A DNA stretch of 64,000 nucleotides. Origin: Vibrio chagasii (GTDB taxonomy: Bacteria > Pseudomonadota > Gammaproteobacteria > Enterobacterales > Vibrionaceae). Below the pieces are notes generated by a model. It searched no databases, was not told where the DNA came from, and worked only from the letters and a program-made list of their open reading frames with translations. Positions within the stretch are counted from its first letter, which is position 1, and every line of letters begins with the position of its first letter. The stretch is from assembly GCF_002954585.1 (NCBI RefSeq), contig NZ_MSCI01000002.1, forward strand, positions 1,280,089 through 1,344,088, in the 5' to 3' direction. The position numbers were made by a program, and so were the translations under genes. Of this stretch, positions 45,742-54,378 are shown piece after piece.

Positions 45742-46810
45742 TACACTTATACCAAATGAAGTTTGGCTGTTAATAGACAGCCAAACCTTTGGTGGAATTG
45801 AAACCCATGTCATTGAGCTTGCACTCGGTTTGCTTAAGTATCAGTGTGAAACCAGAGTGGTCCTGCTTACCAAGTTTGCCCCTCTCCCTCCTATCGTAAC
45901 GCGACTAACTGAACTAGATATCCCTTTTAGTCACCTTAGCGAATTAGCGTCTAATCAAACCAACGCACTTTCTCAGCTAAAGCAAGCGATAGAACACTAT
46001 CATCCCTCCCATATCCACGCCCATGGATACAAAGCAAGCATTGTGAGTAAACTGGTGAAGCTAGTGATCCCAAGCCATTGTAAGCCTCGTCAAATATCGA
46101 CGTATCACGCAGGCGAAACACCTAAAGGCAAAGTTTGGCTCTACGATTTTTTAGATAGATATACTGGATTCCTGTCTAATCACTGTTTTGTTGTCAGCAA
46201 CAAAATACAAGATAAGATCCCGTCGCAAACCACCCTGCTTAATAATTTTATTGCGATCCCTGATAGCACCGTGACCTCGAAACATTTAGATGACGAGGGC
46301 AAGAGTGACAAAATTTATCACGTTGGGTTCGTCGGACGTTTAAGCCACGAGAAAGCGCCTGATCGGTTTGTCGCCCTCGCTCAATCTCTGACTTATCATC
46401 ATTTTCATCTATTTGGTGATGGTCCGGAAAGGCAGGCTCTTGAACAAACCAAGCCCGATAACTTAACCTTGCATGGTCATCAAACAAGTATGGACAATGC
46501 ATGGGAAACCATTGATGTTTTAGTCATCCCATCTCGCTATGAAGGGTTACCGATGGCGGCACTAGAAGCCATGGCTCGCGGTATTCCGGTTATCGCGTCA
46601 AAGGTTGGTAACCTGCCGAAACTCATCAACCACCAAGACAATGGTTACATTGCTCAGGACGAAGCTGACCTACTGACTTGTTTGGTTGATTGGATTGCAC
46701 TTTCTGAGCAGAAAAAAATGGGTATGGCCGAAAAAGCCAGAAATACCATCATCGAACAATACTCTCCACAAGCCGTTATTCCACAGATTCTAGCCTGCTA
46801 CGGTGCATAA
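45719..46810 (+). CDS. sypH: Glycosyltransferase SypH (GT4 type)
   Basis: A 363-residue GT-B glycosyltransferase: an acceptor domain with the FGGIETHVIELA loop, and a C-terminal nucleotide-sugar domain with VGFVGRLSHEKAPD and PSRYEGLPMAALEAMARGIPVIAS (the EX7E region). It adds one sugar of the repeat unit in the cytoplasm; the sugar is unknown. It overlaps sypG by 23 bases; an ATG at 45722 is an equal alternative. Assignment to sypH is by position. Confidence 0.82.
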   Translation: MMSVIKPSTLIPNEVWLLIDSQTFGGIETHVIELALGLLKYQCETRVVLLTKFAPLPPIVTRLTELDIPFSHLSELASNQTNALSQLKQAIEHYHPSHIHAHGYKASIVSKLVKLVIPSHCKPRQISTYHAGETPKGKVWLYDFLDRYTGFLSNHCFVVSNKIQDKIPSQTTLLNNFIAIPDSTVTSKHLDDEGKSDKIYHVGFVGRLSHEKAPDRFVALAQSLTYHHFHLFGDGPERQALEQTKPDNLTLHGHQTSMDNAWETIDVLVIPSRYEGLPMAALEAMARGIPVIASKVGNLPKLINHQDNGYIAQDEADLLTCLVDWIALSEQKKMGMAEKARNTIIEQYSPQAVIPQILACYGA

Positions 46811-46867
46811 CTTTTCCACATCATAGATTTAATCCAAATAACAATGGCAAGCGTGTTTCCAATTTGA

Positions 46868-46882
46868 TTCTCATTTTGACCA
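46868..46882 (+). promoter_or_regulatory. SypG-like enhancer upstream of sypL
   Basis: TTCTCATTTTGACCA fits TTCTCA-N3-TGA with one departure (C after TGA) from the remembered consensus; it is about 70 bases before the promoter. Confidence 0.55.
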
Positions 46883-46951
46883 GCCTCAACTCAAAGTTTC
46901 AGAAAAATCTAAATTGAATATAAACACAATAACTTAGCGTCATTCGATATG

Positions 46952-46967
46952 TGGCATTCACCTTGCT
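46952..46967 (+). promoter_or_regulatory. Sigma-54 promoter of sypL
   Basis: TGGCATTCACCTTGCT has correct GG-N10-GC spacing and a full TTGCT -12 element, 41 bases before the sypL ATG. Confidence 0.8.
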
Positions 46968-47007
46968 ATCTAATTAATTCAATAATAAAAAACGCTAGGG
47001 ATTTACA

Positions 47008-48381
47008 ATGAGAGACCAAGTTAATCGAATACCGCTAATTTTAGGACTCTCACTTCTAAGCCTTATTATTGGTGTTGCTTGGTATCTCTTTCCTCACCCG
47101 GTCGTGGTCTTGGTACTTGCTTTTATACCTCTGGGCGCGCTATTTATTATCAACAAAGCGTTTTGGTTTGTTCTATTGTTCGTCGTCTTCTCGTTTTTCA
47201 GAATTCACGAAGCACTTCCCGTCCTTTTTCCGATGAAAATTCCTTTTTTGCTCTCTGTGGGCGCACTGTCTGCTCTTCTCTGGCACGCGTTCGTCAGTAA
47301 AGAGCTAAAAATCTTCTGGCATCACTCTTTCAATTGGCTTGCTATATTTTGGGTTCTTACCATCATTGGTATCTTATTCGCGTCAAATCGGCCGATTGCA
47401 TTAGCTGAGTTCACAGGGATTTATTGGAAAATCATCGTTATGACACTCGCGATCATGTGGCTAGTGAATACCACCGAGAACCTTGCGAAAACGGCGATGA
47501 CCATCATCTATGCAGGAGCATTGGTCAGCTGCATTGCAGTATACAACTCGGCAAACGGAATTGGGCTCGTTGAAGGTTCTAGGGTAACAATCGGCCGAGA
47601 TTTTGGCTCCATGTTAGGTGATCCAAACGACCTAGCTTTAGTACTCATGTTCCCGTTAGCATTTACGATAAGCCAAGCAAGCACTCCGGGAATACCCTGG
47701 TTTAAACGAATTATCAGTGCCCTCGTTTGCCTGCTATTACTCGCGGCCATAATTGCGACACAAAGTCGTGGTGGACTGTTGGGATGTATCGCCGTTATCG
47801 GCATCTTCGCATGGAAATTGATTCAATCTAAACTCTTGTTAATGTCTGGCGGAGCAATTGCCGTAGTCGTCCTTTACTTAGTTGCTGGGATATCAGACAG
47901 AGCTTCAGGTGGTGCGGCCGAAGAAGGTATAGATGAATCCGCAATGGGTAGAATCTATGCGTGGGAAGCTGCATTCAAAATGGCGTTAGACAACCCTCTT
48001 ACTGGTGTTGGCTTAAACAACTTTTTTTCAAACTACTTCTTTTATAGCTCTTATTGGGATGGCTTAAATCACGCTGTACATAGCACATGGTTTGGTGTTC
48101 TGGCTGAAACTGGATTTGTTGGATTGATCATTTTCGTAGCGCTTATCGTCTCTCTGATCAAAACCTCTCGAGCTACTTTGGCGCGACTTAAAGCTGGGGG
48201 TGCCATTGTCCCACCAGAACTCAATGCTGTGGCCTACGCGGTCTATGCAGGTCTGATCGGTACCATTGTATCCGGTACTTTTCTTACTCAAGGCTTCAAC
48301 TGGCCGATTTACATCCTCGCAGCGCTCACTGTTTGCGTTTCGAATGTATCCCAAACTGCTTGTCAAAATGAGAAAATCTAA
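47008..48381 (+). CDS. sypL: O-antigen ligase/polymerase family membrane protein SypL
   Basis: A 457-residue polytopic membrane protein (about 11-12 TM segments) with a Wzy_C / O-antigen ligase pattern: a periplasmic loop with TQSRGG and GMGRIYAWEAAFKMALDNPLTGVGLNN-like positions (about 300-340), and HAVHSTWFGVLAETGFVGL. It likely joins repeat units into polymer. It has its own sigma-54 promoter. sypI, J and K do not lie before it. The sypL name is by family and position. Confidence 0.8.
   Translation: MRDQVNRIPLILGLSLLSLIIGVAWYLFPHPVVVLVLAFIPLGALFIINKAFWFVLLFVVFSFFRIHEALPVLFPMKIPFLLSVGALSALLWHAFVSKELKIFWHHSFNWLAIFWVLTIIGILFASNRPIALAEFTGIYWKIIVMTLAIMWLVNTTENLAKTAMTIIYAGALVSCIAVYNSANGIGLVEGSRVTIGRDFGSMLGDPNDLALVLMFPLAFTISQASTPGIPWFKRIISALVCLLLLAAIIATQSRGGLLGCIAVIGIFAWKLIQSKLLLMSGGAIAVVVLYLVAGISDRASGGAAEEGIDESAMGRIYAWEAAFKMALDNPLTGVGLNNFFSNYFFYSSYWDGLNHAVHSTWFGVLAETGFVGLIIFVALIVSLIKTSRATLARLKAGGAIVPPELNAVAYAVYAGLIGTIVSGTFLTQGFNWPIYILAALTVCVSNVSQTACQNEKI
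48360..48374 (-). promoter_or_regulatory. SypG-like enhancer upstream of sypM
   Basis: On the minus strand it reads TTCTCATTTTGACAA, nearly identical to the site before sypL. It lies inside the end of sypL, about 50 bases before the weak promoter. Confidence 0.5.
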
Positions 48382-48422
48382 AAGCGATTTTTTAAACAAC
48401 TGAAATTATTAAACTTATTAAC

Positions 48423-48438
48423 TGGCACACAATATGAA
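48423..48438 (+). promoter_or_regulatory. Weak sigma-54-like promoter of sypMNO
   Basis: TGGCACACAATATGAA has a good -24 element (TGGCAC) but GA instead of GC at -12. It is kept because an enhancer-like site is upstream and the spacing to sypM fits. Confidence 0.45.
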
Positions 48439-48474
48439 AGTACTTCTATATAACAAAACAGAAGGAACTTCATT

Positions 48475-49260
48475 ATGACGTCAGCATCTATCCATCAATT
48501 CAAACACTGGCTTAAGTTTCACCCTAATTCTCGAATTAGAAATGTGTTTTTCATTTTGAAAAATATCAGAAGCGCCGAGCTCCCTACACCTCAAATCTTT
48601 AATCGCTGTCTGTACCAGACGCACAAGCTTGTTGTGAACATCATTGGCGGTTTTACCCGCTTTTGTTATTGGACACCAGCGTTCAAAGGCAGAGTCGCTC
48701 AGTGTGGTAAACGCCTTTATCTTTATGGTGGCCTTCCTTTTGTAAGTGGTCCGCTACAAATCTCAATCGGTGACGATTGCCGCGTATCTGGACACACCAC
48801 TTTCTCTGGCTGTACCCAACCGCTAGAAGGATTAGAGCACCCTCTACTCTCTATCGGCAACAACGTAGACATCGGTTGGCAGTCGACTATCGCGGTCGGA
48901 AAGCGAGTCATCATCTCAGACAACGTTCGTATCGCCGGTGGTGCTTTTCTGTTCGGTTATTCAGGCCACCCACTTGATGCAACGCGAAGAGCACGAGGCG
49001 AAGGTGATGACCCACAGCAGATTGGCGATATCATTCTTGAACAAGATGTATGGCTTGGGACCAATGTAACGGTTAAAGGCGGTGTGACAATAGGTGAAGG
49101 CGCAGTCGTTGCTGCAGGCAGTGTGGTAACGAAAGATATCCCTGCATTCTCTATTGCAGCGGGAAACCCGGCGAAAATCGTGGGACACATCAAATCTGTA
49201 GAGGTTACTGAATCTGACGTATTCGACTCACTAGAAACGCACGGAGGCGACCATGCGTGA
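48475..49260 (+). CDS. sypM: Hexapeptide-repeat acyltransferase SypM
   Basis: A 261-residue enzyme with left-handed beta-helix hexapeptide repeats (ISIGDDCRVSG, LSIGNNVDIGW, VTIGEGAVVAAGSVVTKDIP, ending AAGNPAKIVGHI). This fold O-acetylates sugars. Matching the acyltransferase at this position in V. fischeri syp, it probably decorates the polysaccharide. AAGGAAC precedes the ATG, and it overlaps sypN by eight bases. Confidence 0.85.
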   Translation: MTSASIHQFKHWLKFHPNSRIRNVFFILKNIRSAELPTPQIFNRCLYQTHKLVVNIIGGFTRFCYWTPAFKGRVAQCGKRLYLYGGLPFVSGPLQISIGDDCRVSGHTTFSGCTQPLEGLEHPLLSIGNNVDIGWQSTIAVGKRVIISDNVRIAGGAFLFGYSGHPLDATRRARGEGDDPQQIGDIILEQDVWLGTNVTVKGGVTIGEGAVVAAGSVVTKDIPAFSIAAGNPAKIVGHIKSVEVTESDVFDSLETHGGDHA

Positions 49261-50371
49261 TTTAATCGTCTTCGGTGAAGATTTTGGCGGCCTTCCGTCT
49301 TCAACACAACACCTCGTTCGTCATCTTGCAAAGCGACACAAAGTACTTTGGGTTAATTCTATTGGCCTAAGACAACCAAGACTGTCAATCAAAGATGCAA
49401 CGCGAGCATTCAACAAGCTGTTTGGTAAAACCAAAGCAGTGACACAGAACATGCTTGACTCACAAGGTCATGACAATATTACGGTCGTTAATCTCAAAAC
49501 GATTCCCGCACCAGCATCAGCGGCATCGAGAAAAATCGCGCAACATATGATGCTACGTCAGTTGAAACCCATCATTGCTGACCTACAACTTAAAGCACCG
49601 ATTCTATGGGCCTCATTACCAACGGCTGTCGATTTATGTGGTCACTTAGGGGAATCATCTGTCGTATATTATTGTGGTGACGACTTTAGTGCATTGGCAG
49701 GTGTTGACCATAAAACCGTGGCTAAGCATGAGTCTGAGTTAATTGAAAAATCGGATCTTATCTTTGCAGCCAGTAAAAAATTGATGGCTAAATTTCCAGA
49801 GGGTAAAGCTCAGCTCTTGCCACACGGCGTAGATGTGAGCCTGTTTTCAACACCAGCTCCACGTGCCAAAGATTTGCCAAGTAGTCACCGCCCTATTGCA
49901 GGTTTCTATGGCAGCCTTTCTAAATGGCTAGATTACGACATGATTAAGAAAGTTGCGAAAGCAGTTCCTGAATGGGATTTCGTTTTTATCGGTCCGAACG
50001 AGCTAGATACGCTTATGTTACCTAATCTGGATAATGTGCATTATCTTGGCCCACGTCCTCATCATACGTTACCAAGTTACTCGCAGCATTGGGACGTAAG
50101 CCTTCTACCGTTTGTTGATAATGAACAGATTCGTGCTTGCAGCCCACTTAAGTTAATGGAATACCTGGCGGCGGGTACGCCCATTGTCACAACACCGTTC
50201 CCTGCGCTTGTTCCATATCAGGAGCACGTGACCACAGTCGGTAGCGCAAACCAAATGATTTGGGCATTAGACCATGCTCGTGATTTAGCAAACTCACCAA
50301 TCTCTGTTGTAGAAAAAGACAGCTGGAAAAACCGCGGTAACTTTGTACATTGGATGTTGGAGCTATTATGA
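49253..50371 (+). CDS. sypN: Glycosyltransferase SypN
   Basis: A 372-residue GT-B glycosyltransferase: FGEDFGGLPSSTQHL N-terminal loop, a donor domain with PIAGFYGSLSKWLDYDMI, LLPFVDNEQIRACSPLKLMEYLAAGTPIVTTP. It is coupled to sypM (8-base overlap) and sypO (4-base overlap). The sugar donor is unknown. Confidence 0.82.
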   Translation: MRDLIVFGEDFGGLPSSTQHLVRHLAKRHKVLWVNSIGLRQPRLSIKDATRAFNKLFGKTKAVTQNMLDSQGHDNITVVNLKTIPAPASAASRKIAQHMMLRQLKPIIADLQLKAPILWASLPTAVDLCGHLGESSVVYYCGDDFSALAGVDHKTVAKHESELIEKSDLIFAASKKLMAKFPEGKAQLLPHGVDVSLFSTPAPRAKDLPSSHRPIAGFYGSLSKWLDYDMIKKVAKAVPEWDFVFIGPNELDTLMLPNLDNVHYLGPRPHHTLPSYSQHWDVSLLPFVDNEQIRACSPLKLMEYLAAGTPIVTTPFPALVPYQEHVTTVGSANQMIWALDHARDLANSPISVVEKDSWKNRGNFVHWMLELL

Positions 50372-51792
50372 ACAGCCTTAAATTACGACTGTTGGGCTTA
50401 TTGAATGCGGCGTGGCGTCAACGTTACGTAATATTTGTGCCTATTCTGATCTTGCCTTTCGTTGGTTTTGGTGTAAGCAAACTTGCACCAACTAAATACG
50501 ATTCGCACACCAGCATGTTGATTCAAGAAACCGCTAAAATGAACCCGTTCCTTGAGGACATTGCTGTCTCGACCATGCTTAAAGATCGTATGAGTGCTTT
50601 GAGAACCTTGCTTCACAGTCGCCATGTACTCTACTCAGTCGCAGAAGAGCTTGAATTAACGACTCCTGAGATGTCTAACGTTGAGAAACAAGAAATAATC
50701 ACAGACTTGTCACAGCGATTATCCGTCAATCAGCTAGGTAAAGACTTTATTAAAATCAGCCTTAGCTCAAATACTCGTGCAGGAATGGAAGCTACTCTGA
50801 CTTCCGTTAGTCAGCACTTTATCGAACAATTACTAGCACCAGAACGGTCTTCAATCCAAGACTCAAGTAGCTTTCTAAAAATCCACATAGATGAGCGAAG
50901 TGCTGCACTGGCCGAAGCGGAAGAAGCGCTCGCTAGATACGTAAACGAGAATGTTCACTCAACGCCAGAAGTTCAGAGTCAAAGCTTGAACCGATTGGCT
51001 TCACTTAAACAAACACTTGCAGAAAAAGAGGCGGAGTTGTCTGGCGTTCAAAAAAGTCTTGGTTCTATCGATCAACAATTGTCTAAAACCAACCCAGTGA
51101 TCGGCCGACTAGAAGACCAAATCATTGATACTCAAAGCGCACTAACCCTGCTAAAAGCCAAGTACACAAACAAACACAGCGCAGTGCAAGCGAAGATGCT
51201 TGAGCTAGAAAGGTTAGAAAACGAAAGAAAGACACTACTTGCGCTTAAGCAGCCTGGTTTAAACAGTGACCAGTTATGGGATATTGCGAGTAGCACAACC
51301 ATGAGTAAGCTGTCTGACACGCAACCTTTACTCGTGACTCAACTGCATAGCCTTCAGTTAGTTCGTGCCCAATTTGAATCTCTTAAGGAAGAAACAAAAA
51401 GCCTTCGTACCATGATCTTCGAGTTAGAGCACAAAGCGAATAACTTTGGTGATAATGCGAAAGAGATGTACCGACTTCAACGTGACGTAAAAATTAAGCG
51501 CCAACTTTACGATGAGTTAACCGAGCGATATGAGATGGCTCAGTTAACAGGTTCACTCGGTGTATTTGAAGAGAACAAGCGAGTGAAGATCATTGATTTG
51601 CCTTATACACCAAGTATTAAATCCAACATGCCCACATTTCTGTTTGTTATCGCTGGTTTAGTCGCGGGGATTGGATTGGGAATTGGTCTTGCGATACTTT
51701 TTGAGCTCTTCGATTCTTCTGTTAAACGAAAAAGTGAAATTGAAGACATCTTGAATGTCCCAGTTATCACCGTCATTCCCAAAATGAATTAG
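50368..51792 (+). CDS. sypO: Chain-length determinant (Wzz-type) protein SypO
   Basis: A 474-residue inner-membrane protein of the Wzz/GumC group: TM1 at about 18-36, a long periplasmic coiled-coil section (about 170-400), TM2 at about 423-448, then a short cytoplasmic tail (DSSVKRKSEIEDILNVPVI). It sets polymer length together with the SypD-type ATPase. ATG at 50368 has GGAG six bases upstream and overlaps the sypN stop as ATGA; a longer frame from TTG 50350 is less likely. A terminator follows. Confidence 0.85.
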   Translation: MNSLKLRLLGLLNAAWRQRYVIFVPILILPFVGFGVSKLAPTKYDSHTSMLIQETAKMNPFLEDIAVSTMLKDRMSALRTLLHSRHVLYSVAEELELTTPEMSNVEKQEIITDLSQRLSVNQLGKDFIKISLSSNTRAGMEATLTSVSQHFIEQLLAPERSSIQDSSSFLKIHIDERSAALAEAEEALARYVNENVHSTPEVQSQSLNRLASLKQTLAEKEAELSGVQKSLGSIDQQLSKTNPVIGRLEDQIIDTQSALTLLKAKYTNKHSAVQAKMLELERLENERKTLLALKQPGLNSDQLWDIASSTTMSKLSDTQPLLVTQLHSLQLVRAQFESLKEETKSLRTMIFELEHKANNFGDNAKEMYRLQRDVKIKRQLYDELTERYEMAQLTGSLGVFEENKRVKIIDLPYTPSIKSNMPTFLFVIAGLVAGIGLGIGLAILFELFDSSVKRKSEIEDILNVPVITVIPKMN

Positions 51793-51810
51793 ATAACCAA
51801 ATATCACGAA

Positions 51811-51840
51811 AACACCAACCTTTGTTGGTGTTTTTTTGTT
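51811..51840 (+). terminator. Terminator after sypO
   Basis: AACACCAAC pairs with GTTGGTGTT over a short loop, followed by TTTTTG. It ends the sypMNO unit. Confidence 0.88.
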
Positions 51841-51914
51841 TAGAACGGGGCAAAACGCATGTTGAGTTGCTCTTTATTTGCGACTTAGTTCTTTGATTTA
51901 CTGTCGTGTTTTGA

Positions 51915-51929
51915 TTCCCAATTTGAGAA
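51915..51929 (+). promoter_or_regulatory. SypG-like enhancer upstream of sypP
   Basis: TTCCCAATTTGAGAA differs from a perfect TTCTCA-N3-TGAGAA palindrome by one base, 59 bases before the sigma-54 promoter. Confidence 0.6.
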
Positions 51930-51987
51930 TGACAAACCCAAGCTCTCAGTAACGATATAACTTATTGAAAAAAATAGATTAATAAAC

Positions 51988-52003
51988 TGGCATAGCACGT
52001 GCA
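51988..52003 (+). promoter_or_regulatory. Sigma-54 promoter of sypPQR
   Basis: TGGCATAGCACGTGCA has exact GG-N10-GC spacing. The start codon of sypP is 79 bases downstream. Confidence 0.75.
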
Positions 52004-52081
52004 ATAGAGTGACCGTAACAAGAAAAACAACGAATTAAAGCTAGGTGCAACATTAAAAGCGTTATCGCAGGGAGCGTCATC

Positions 52082-53185
52082 ATGGCAAATCAACAAGTCG
52101 CTAGAACAGGTAAAAAAATAATACATGTCGTTCAACACCTAGCCCCTGGAGGTCTTGAAACACTGACCCTGGATCTACTTCGCTTGGCAAAACCAGTAGA
52201 CCGAGTATTGATTGTGAGTCTTGAAGGAACTAAGAAAGAATCCATCGACAACTGGCCTAAGCTTCAACCTTATGAAAAACAAATCGTCTTTATGGACAAA
52301 GCGCCAGGTGTTCAAGTTAATATTATCTCTAAGCTAGTAACCGCGTTTAAAGCAATTCGTCCAGACGTGGTTCACACTCATCACATCGGCCCACTTCTTT
52401 ACGCAGGCTGTGCCGCTCGCGTTTCTGGGGTCCCTACACGCATTCATACTGAGCATGACGCTTGGCATCTACAAAACAATAAACGTCGCCGCTTGCAGGC
52501 ACTTGCGTTAAAAGCAGCGAAGCCAACACTAGTGGCTGACGCAACTTGTGTGTACGAACAACTTCGTTCTGCTTTTACCTACAGCAATATCATCACTATT
52601 AAGAACGGCGTTGATTGCGACAAGTTCAAACCAACATCCAAAAGCTATGCAAGAAAACAATTAAATCTTCCTCTAGACAAAAAAATTATTGGTTGTGCAG
52701 GTCGATTGGAGCACGTTAAAGGCCAAGACCAACTGATCAAAGCCCTAGCACTTCTTCCTGAAAATATGGTCGTTGCTTTCGCTGGTGATGGTTCTAAACG
52801 AAAAGAACTCCAACAGCTTGCCAACCGCCTTAACTTAACAGACCGCATTGTTTTTCTCGGCCTAGTGGAAGACATGACCACCTTTTACGGCGCGCTTGAT
52901 ACCTTTTGCTTACCTTCTCGTCATGAGGGGTTACCACTTTCGACACTAGAAGCTCAAGCATGCAACATCCCATCCGTTGCGATGGATGTGGGTGCCGTGG
53001 ATGAAACATTGTGCCCTGTTAGCGGAACGCTTGTGAAAAAAGGAAGTATCACTGGCTTAGCTCATGCGCTACTAGAACATCAAGGTGAACGTTTCCTATC
53101 ACCTCGCCCATACATTCTGAATAACTTCGACATAGTTAAGATGGTTGCTTCATACGATGACATTTCTGAAGGAGTATACGCATGA
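52082..53185 (+). CDS. sypP: Glycosyltransferase SypP (GT4 type)
   Basis: A 367-residue GT-B glycosyltransferase: HLAPGGLETLTLDLL loop, donor domain with IGCAGRLEHVKGQDQLI and PSRHEGLPLSTLEAQACNIPSVA (EX7E region). GGGAG precedes the ATG. It is first in sypPQR; its TGA overlaps the sypQ ATG by four bases. Confidence 0.83.
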   Translation: MANQQVARTGKKIIHVVQHLAPGGLETLTLDLLRLAKPVDRVLIVSLEGTKKESIDNWPKLQPYEKQIVFMDKAPGVQVNIISKLVTAFKAIRPDVVHTHHIGPLLYAGCAARVSGVPTRIHTEHDAWHLQNNKRRRLQALALKAAKPTLVADATCVYEQLRSAFTYSNIITIKNGVDCDKFKPTSKSYARKQLNLPLDKKIIGCAGRLEHVKGQDQLIKALALLPENMVVAFAGDGSKRKELQQLANRLNLTDRIVFLGLVEDMTTFYGALDTFCLPSRHEGLPLSTLEAQACNIPSVAMDVGAVDETLCPVSGTLVKKGSITGLAHALLEHQGERFLSPRPYILNNFDIVKMVASYDDISEGVYA

Positions 53186-54369
53186 TTGATTGGGTACTTG
53201 CAAGTTTATGTTTGTTCTCTGGAGCACTTATTGTCTACCATCATGCAGCATATCCAATCCTGCTACGCTGGTACGCAAAGGGGCATCCGGCTCGCCAAGT
53301 TGAAGAGAGTCATCGTTGTTATAAAGATGAAAAACAAGATTGTACGCTACCGACTATCACGATTTTGGTGCCAGCATTCAACGAAGAACAATGGATCGCA
53401 GATAAAGTCCGTAACCTTGCTTCTCTCGACTATCCAAAAAAGAAGCTGCGAGTGATTATCGCGTGTGATGGCTGCACTGATAATACTGTCGACATTGCTC
53501 AGATGACGATTCAAGAAGCAATGTGCAGTGACATCCACTTCGAAATACATGATCACATTCAAAACCGAGGTAAAGTGGCTGTAGTAAATGAAGAAGTGAC
53601 AAACATAACCAGTGACATCACTGCACTTAGTGACGTATCAGCCTTGATATCATTGGATGCACTTTTAATTGCAGCTGCTCATTTTAAAAGTGACAAGGTT
53701 GGTGTTGTTAACGCGACTTATCTGTTATGCCCGAAAGGAAACGAAGGTGAAAACGCCTACTGGCGATATCAAACTGCAGTTAAACAATGTGAAGCATCTT
53801 TGGGCTCCAGTTTAGGTTCTCATGGCGCCTTCTACTTGTTTAGAACTTCGCTTTTCGAGCCCATGCCACTCAATACAATCAATGATGATTTCATTTTACC
53901 AATGCAAATCGTTAAACAAGGCTACATCGCTGAATACGAAACTCAAATGGTAGCACTTGAGCTTGAAGAGTCGAACCTCAAAATCGACTTCAAACGTCGC
54001 TTACGTATCTCGGCAGGCAACATGCAGCAAGCTATACGACTGTTCGGCTTGTTCAGCCCTAAATTCAAAGGTATCGCTTTTGCTTTCTTTTCAGGAAAAG
54101 GGCTACGCCTACTGACTCCCTATTTAATGATCATGTGCTTAGTGTGTTCAGTTCTCCTGAATCACTATTTAGTATTTGAAGCACTAATGTGGGCACAGAT
54201 TTCGGTATACACCATTGGCTTACTTGGCTGCATATTACCAAAACGCCTAGTCACCAAACCTGTTTCATTAATTTCTTATTTAGTCGTCGGGCATTATGCC
54301 AACTTCATTGGCGGATTACGCTACTTATTCGGGCTTGAAAACTCACCTTGGACTCGAGCAAATCGTTAA
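53182..54369 (+). CDS. sypQ: Membrane glycosyltransferase SypQ (GT2 family)
   Basis: A 395-residue processive-type GT2: N-terminal TM (about 1-21), a catalytic domain with VPAFNEEQWIADK, the donor-binding ACDGCTDNT and an SDVSALIS acid pair, then the QxxRR-like region near FKRRLRISAGNMQQ, and C-terminal TM segments (about 290-365). It resembles PgaC/IcaA-like enzymes, so the polymer may contain amino sugar; that is inference. It lies 9 bases before sypR. Confidence 0.85.
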   Translation: MIDWVLASLCLFSGALIVYHHAAYPILLRWYAKGHPARQVEESHRCYKDEKQDCTLPTITILVPAFNEEQWIADKVRNLASLDYPKKKLRVIIACDGCTDNTVDIAQMTIQEAMCSDIHFEIHDHIQNRGKVAVVNEEVTNITSDITALSDVSALISLDALLIAAAHFKSDKVGVVNATYLLCPKGNEGENAYWRYQTAVKQCEASLGSSLGSHGAFYLFRTSLFEPMPLNTINDDFILPMQIVKQGYIAEYETQMVALELEESNLKIDFKRRLRISAGNMQQAIRLFGLFSPKFKGIAFAFFSGKGLRLLTPYLMIMCLVCSVLLNHYLVFEALMWAQISVYTIGLLGCILPKRLVTKPVSLISYLVVGHYANFIGGLRYLFGLENSPWTRANR

Positions 54370-54378
54370 GGATTGACC

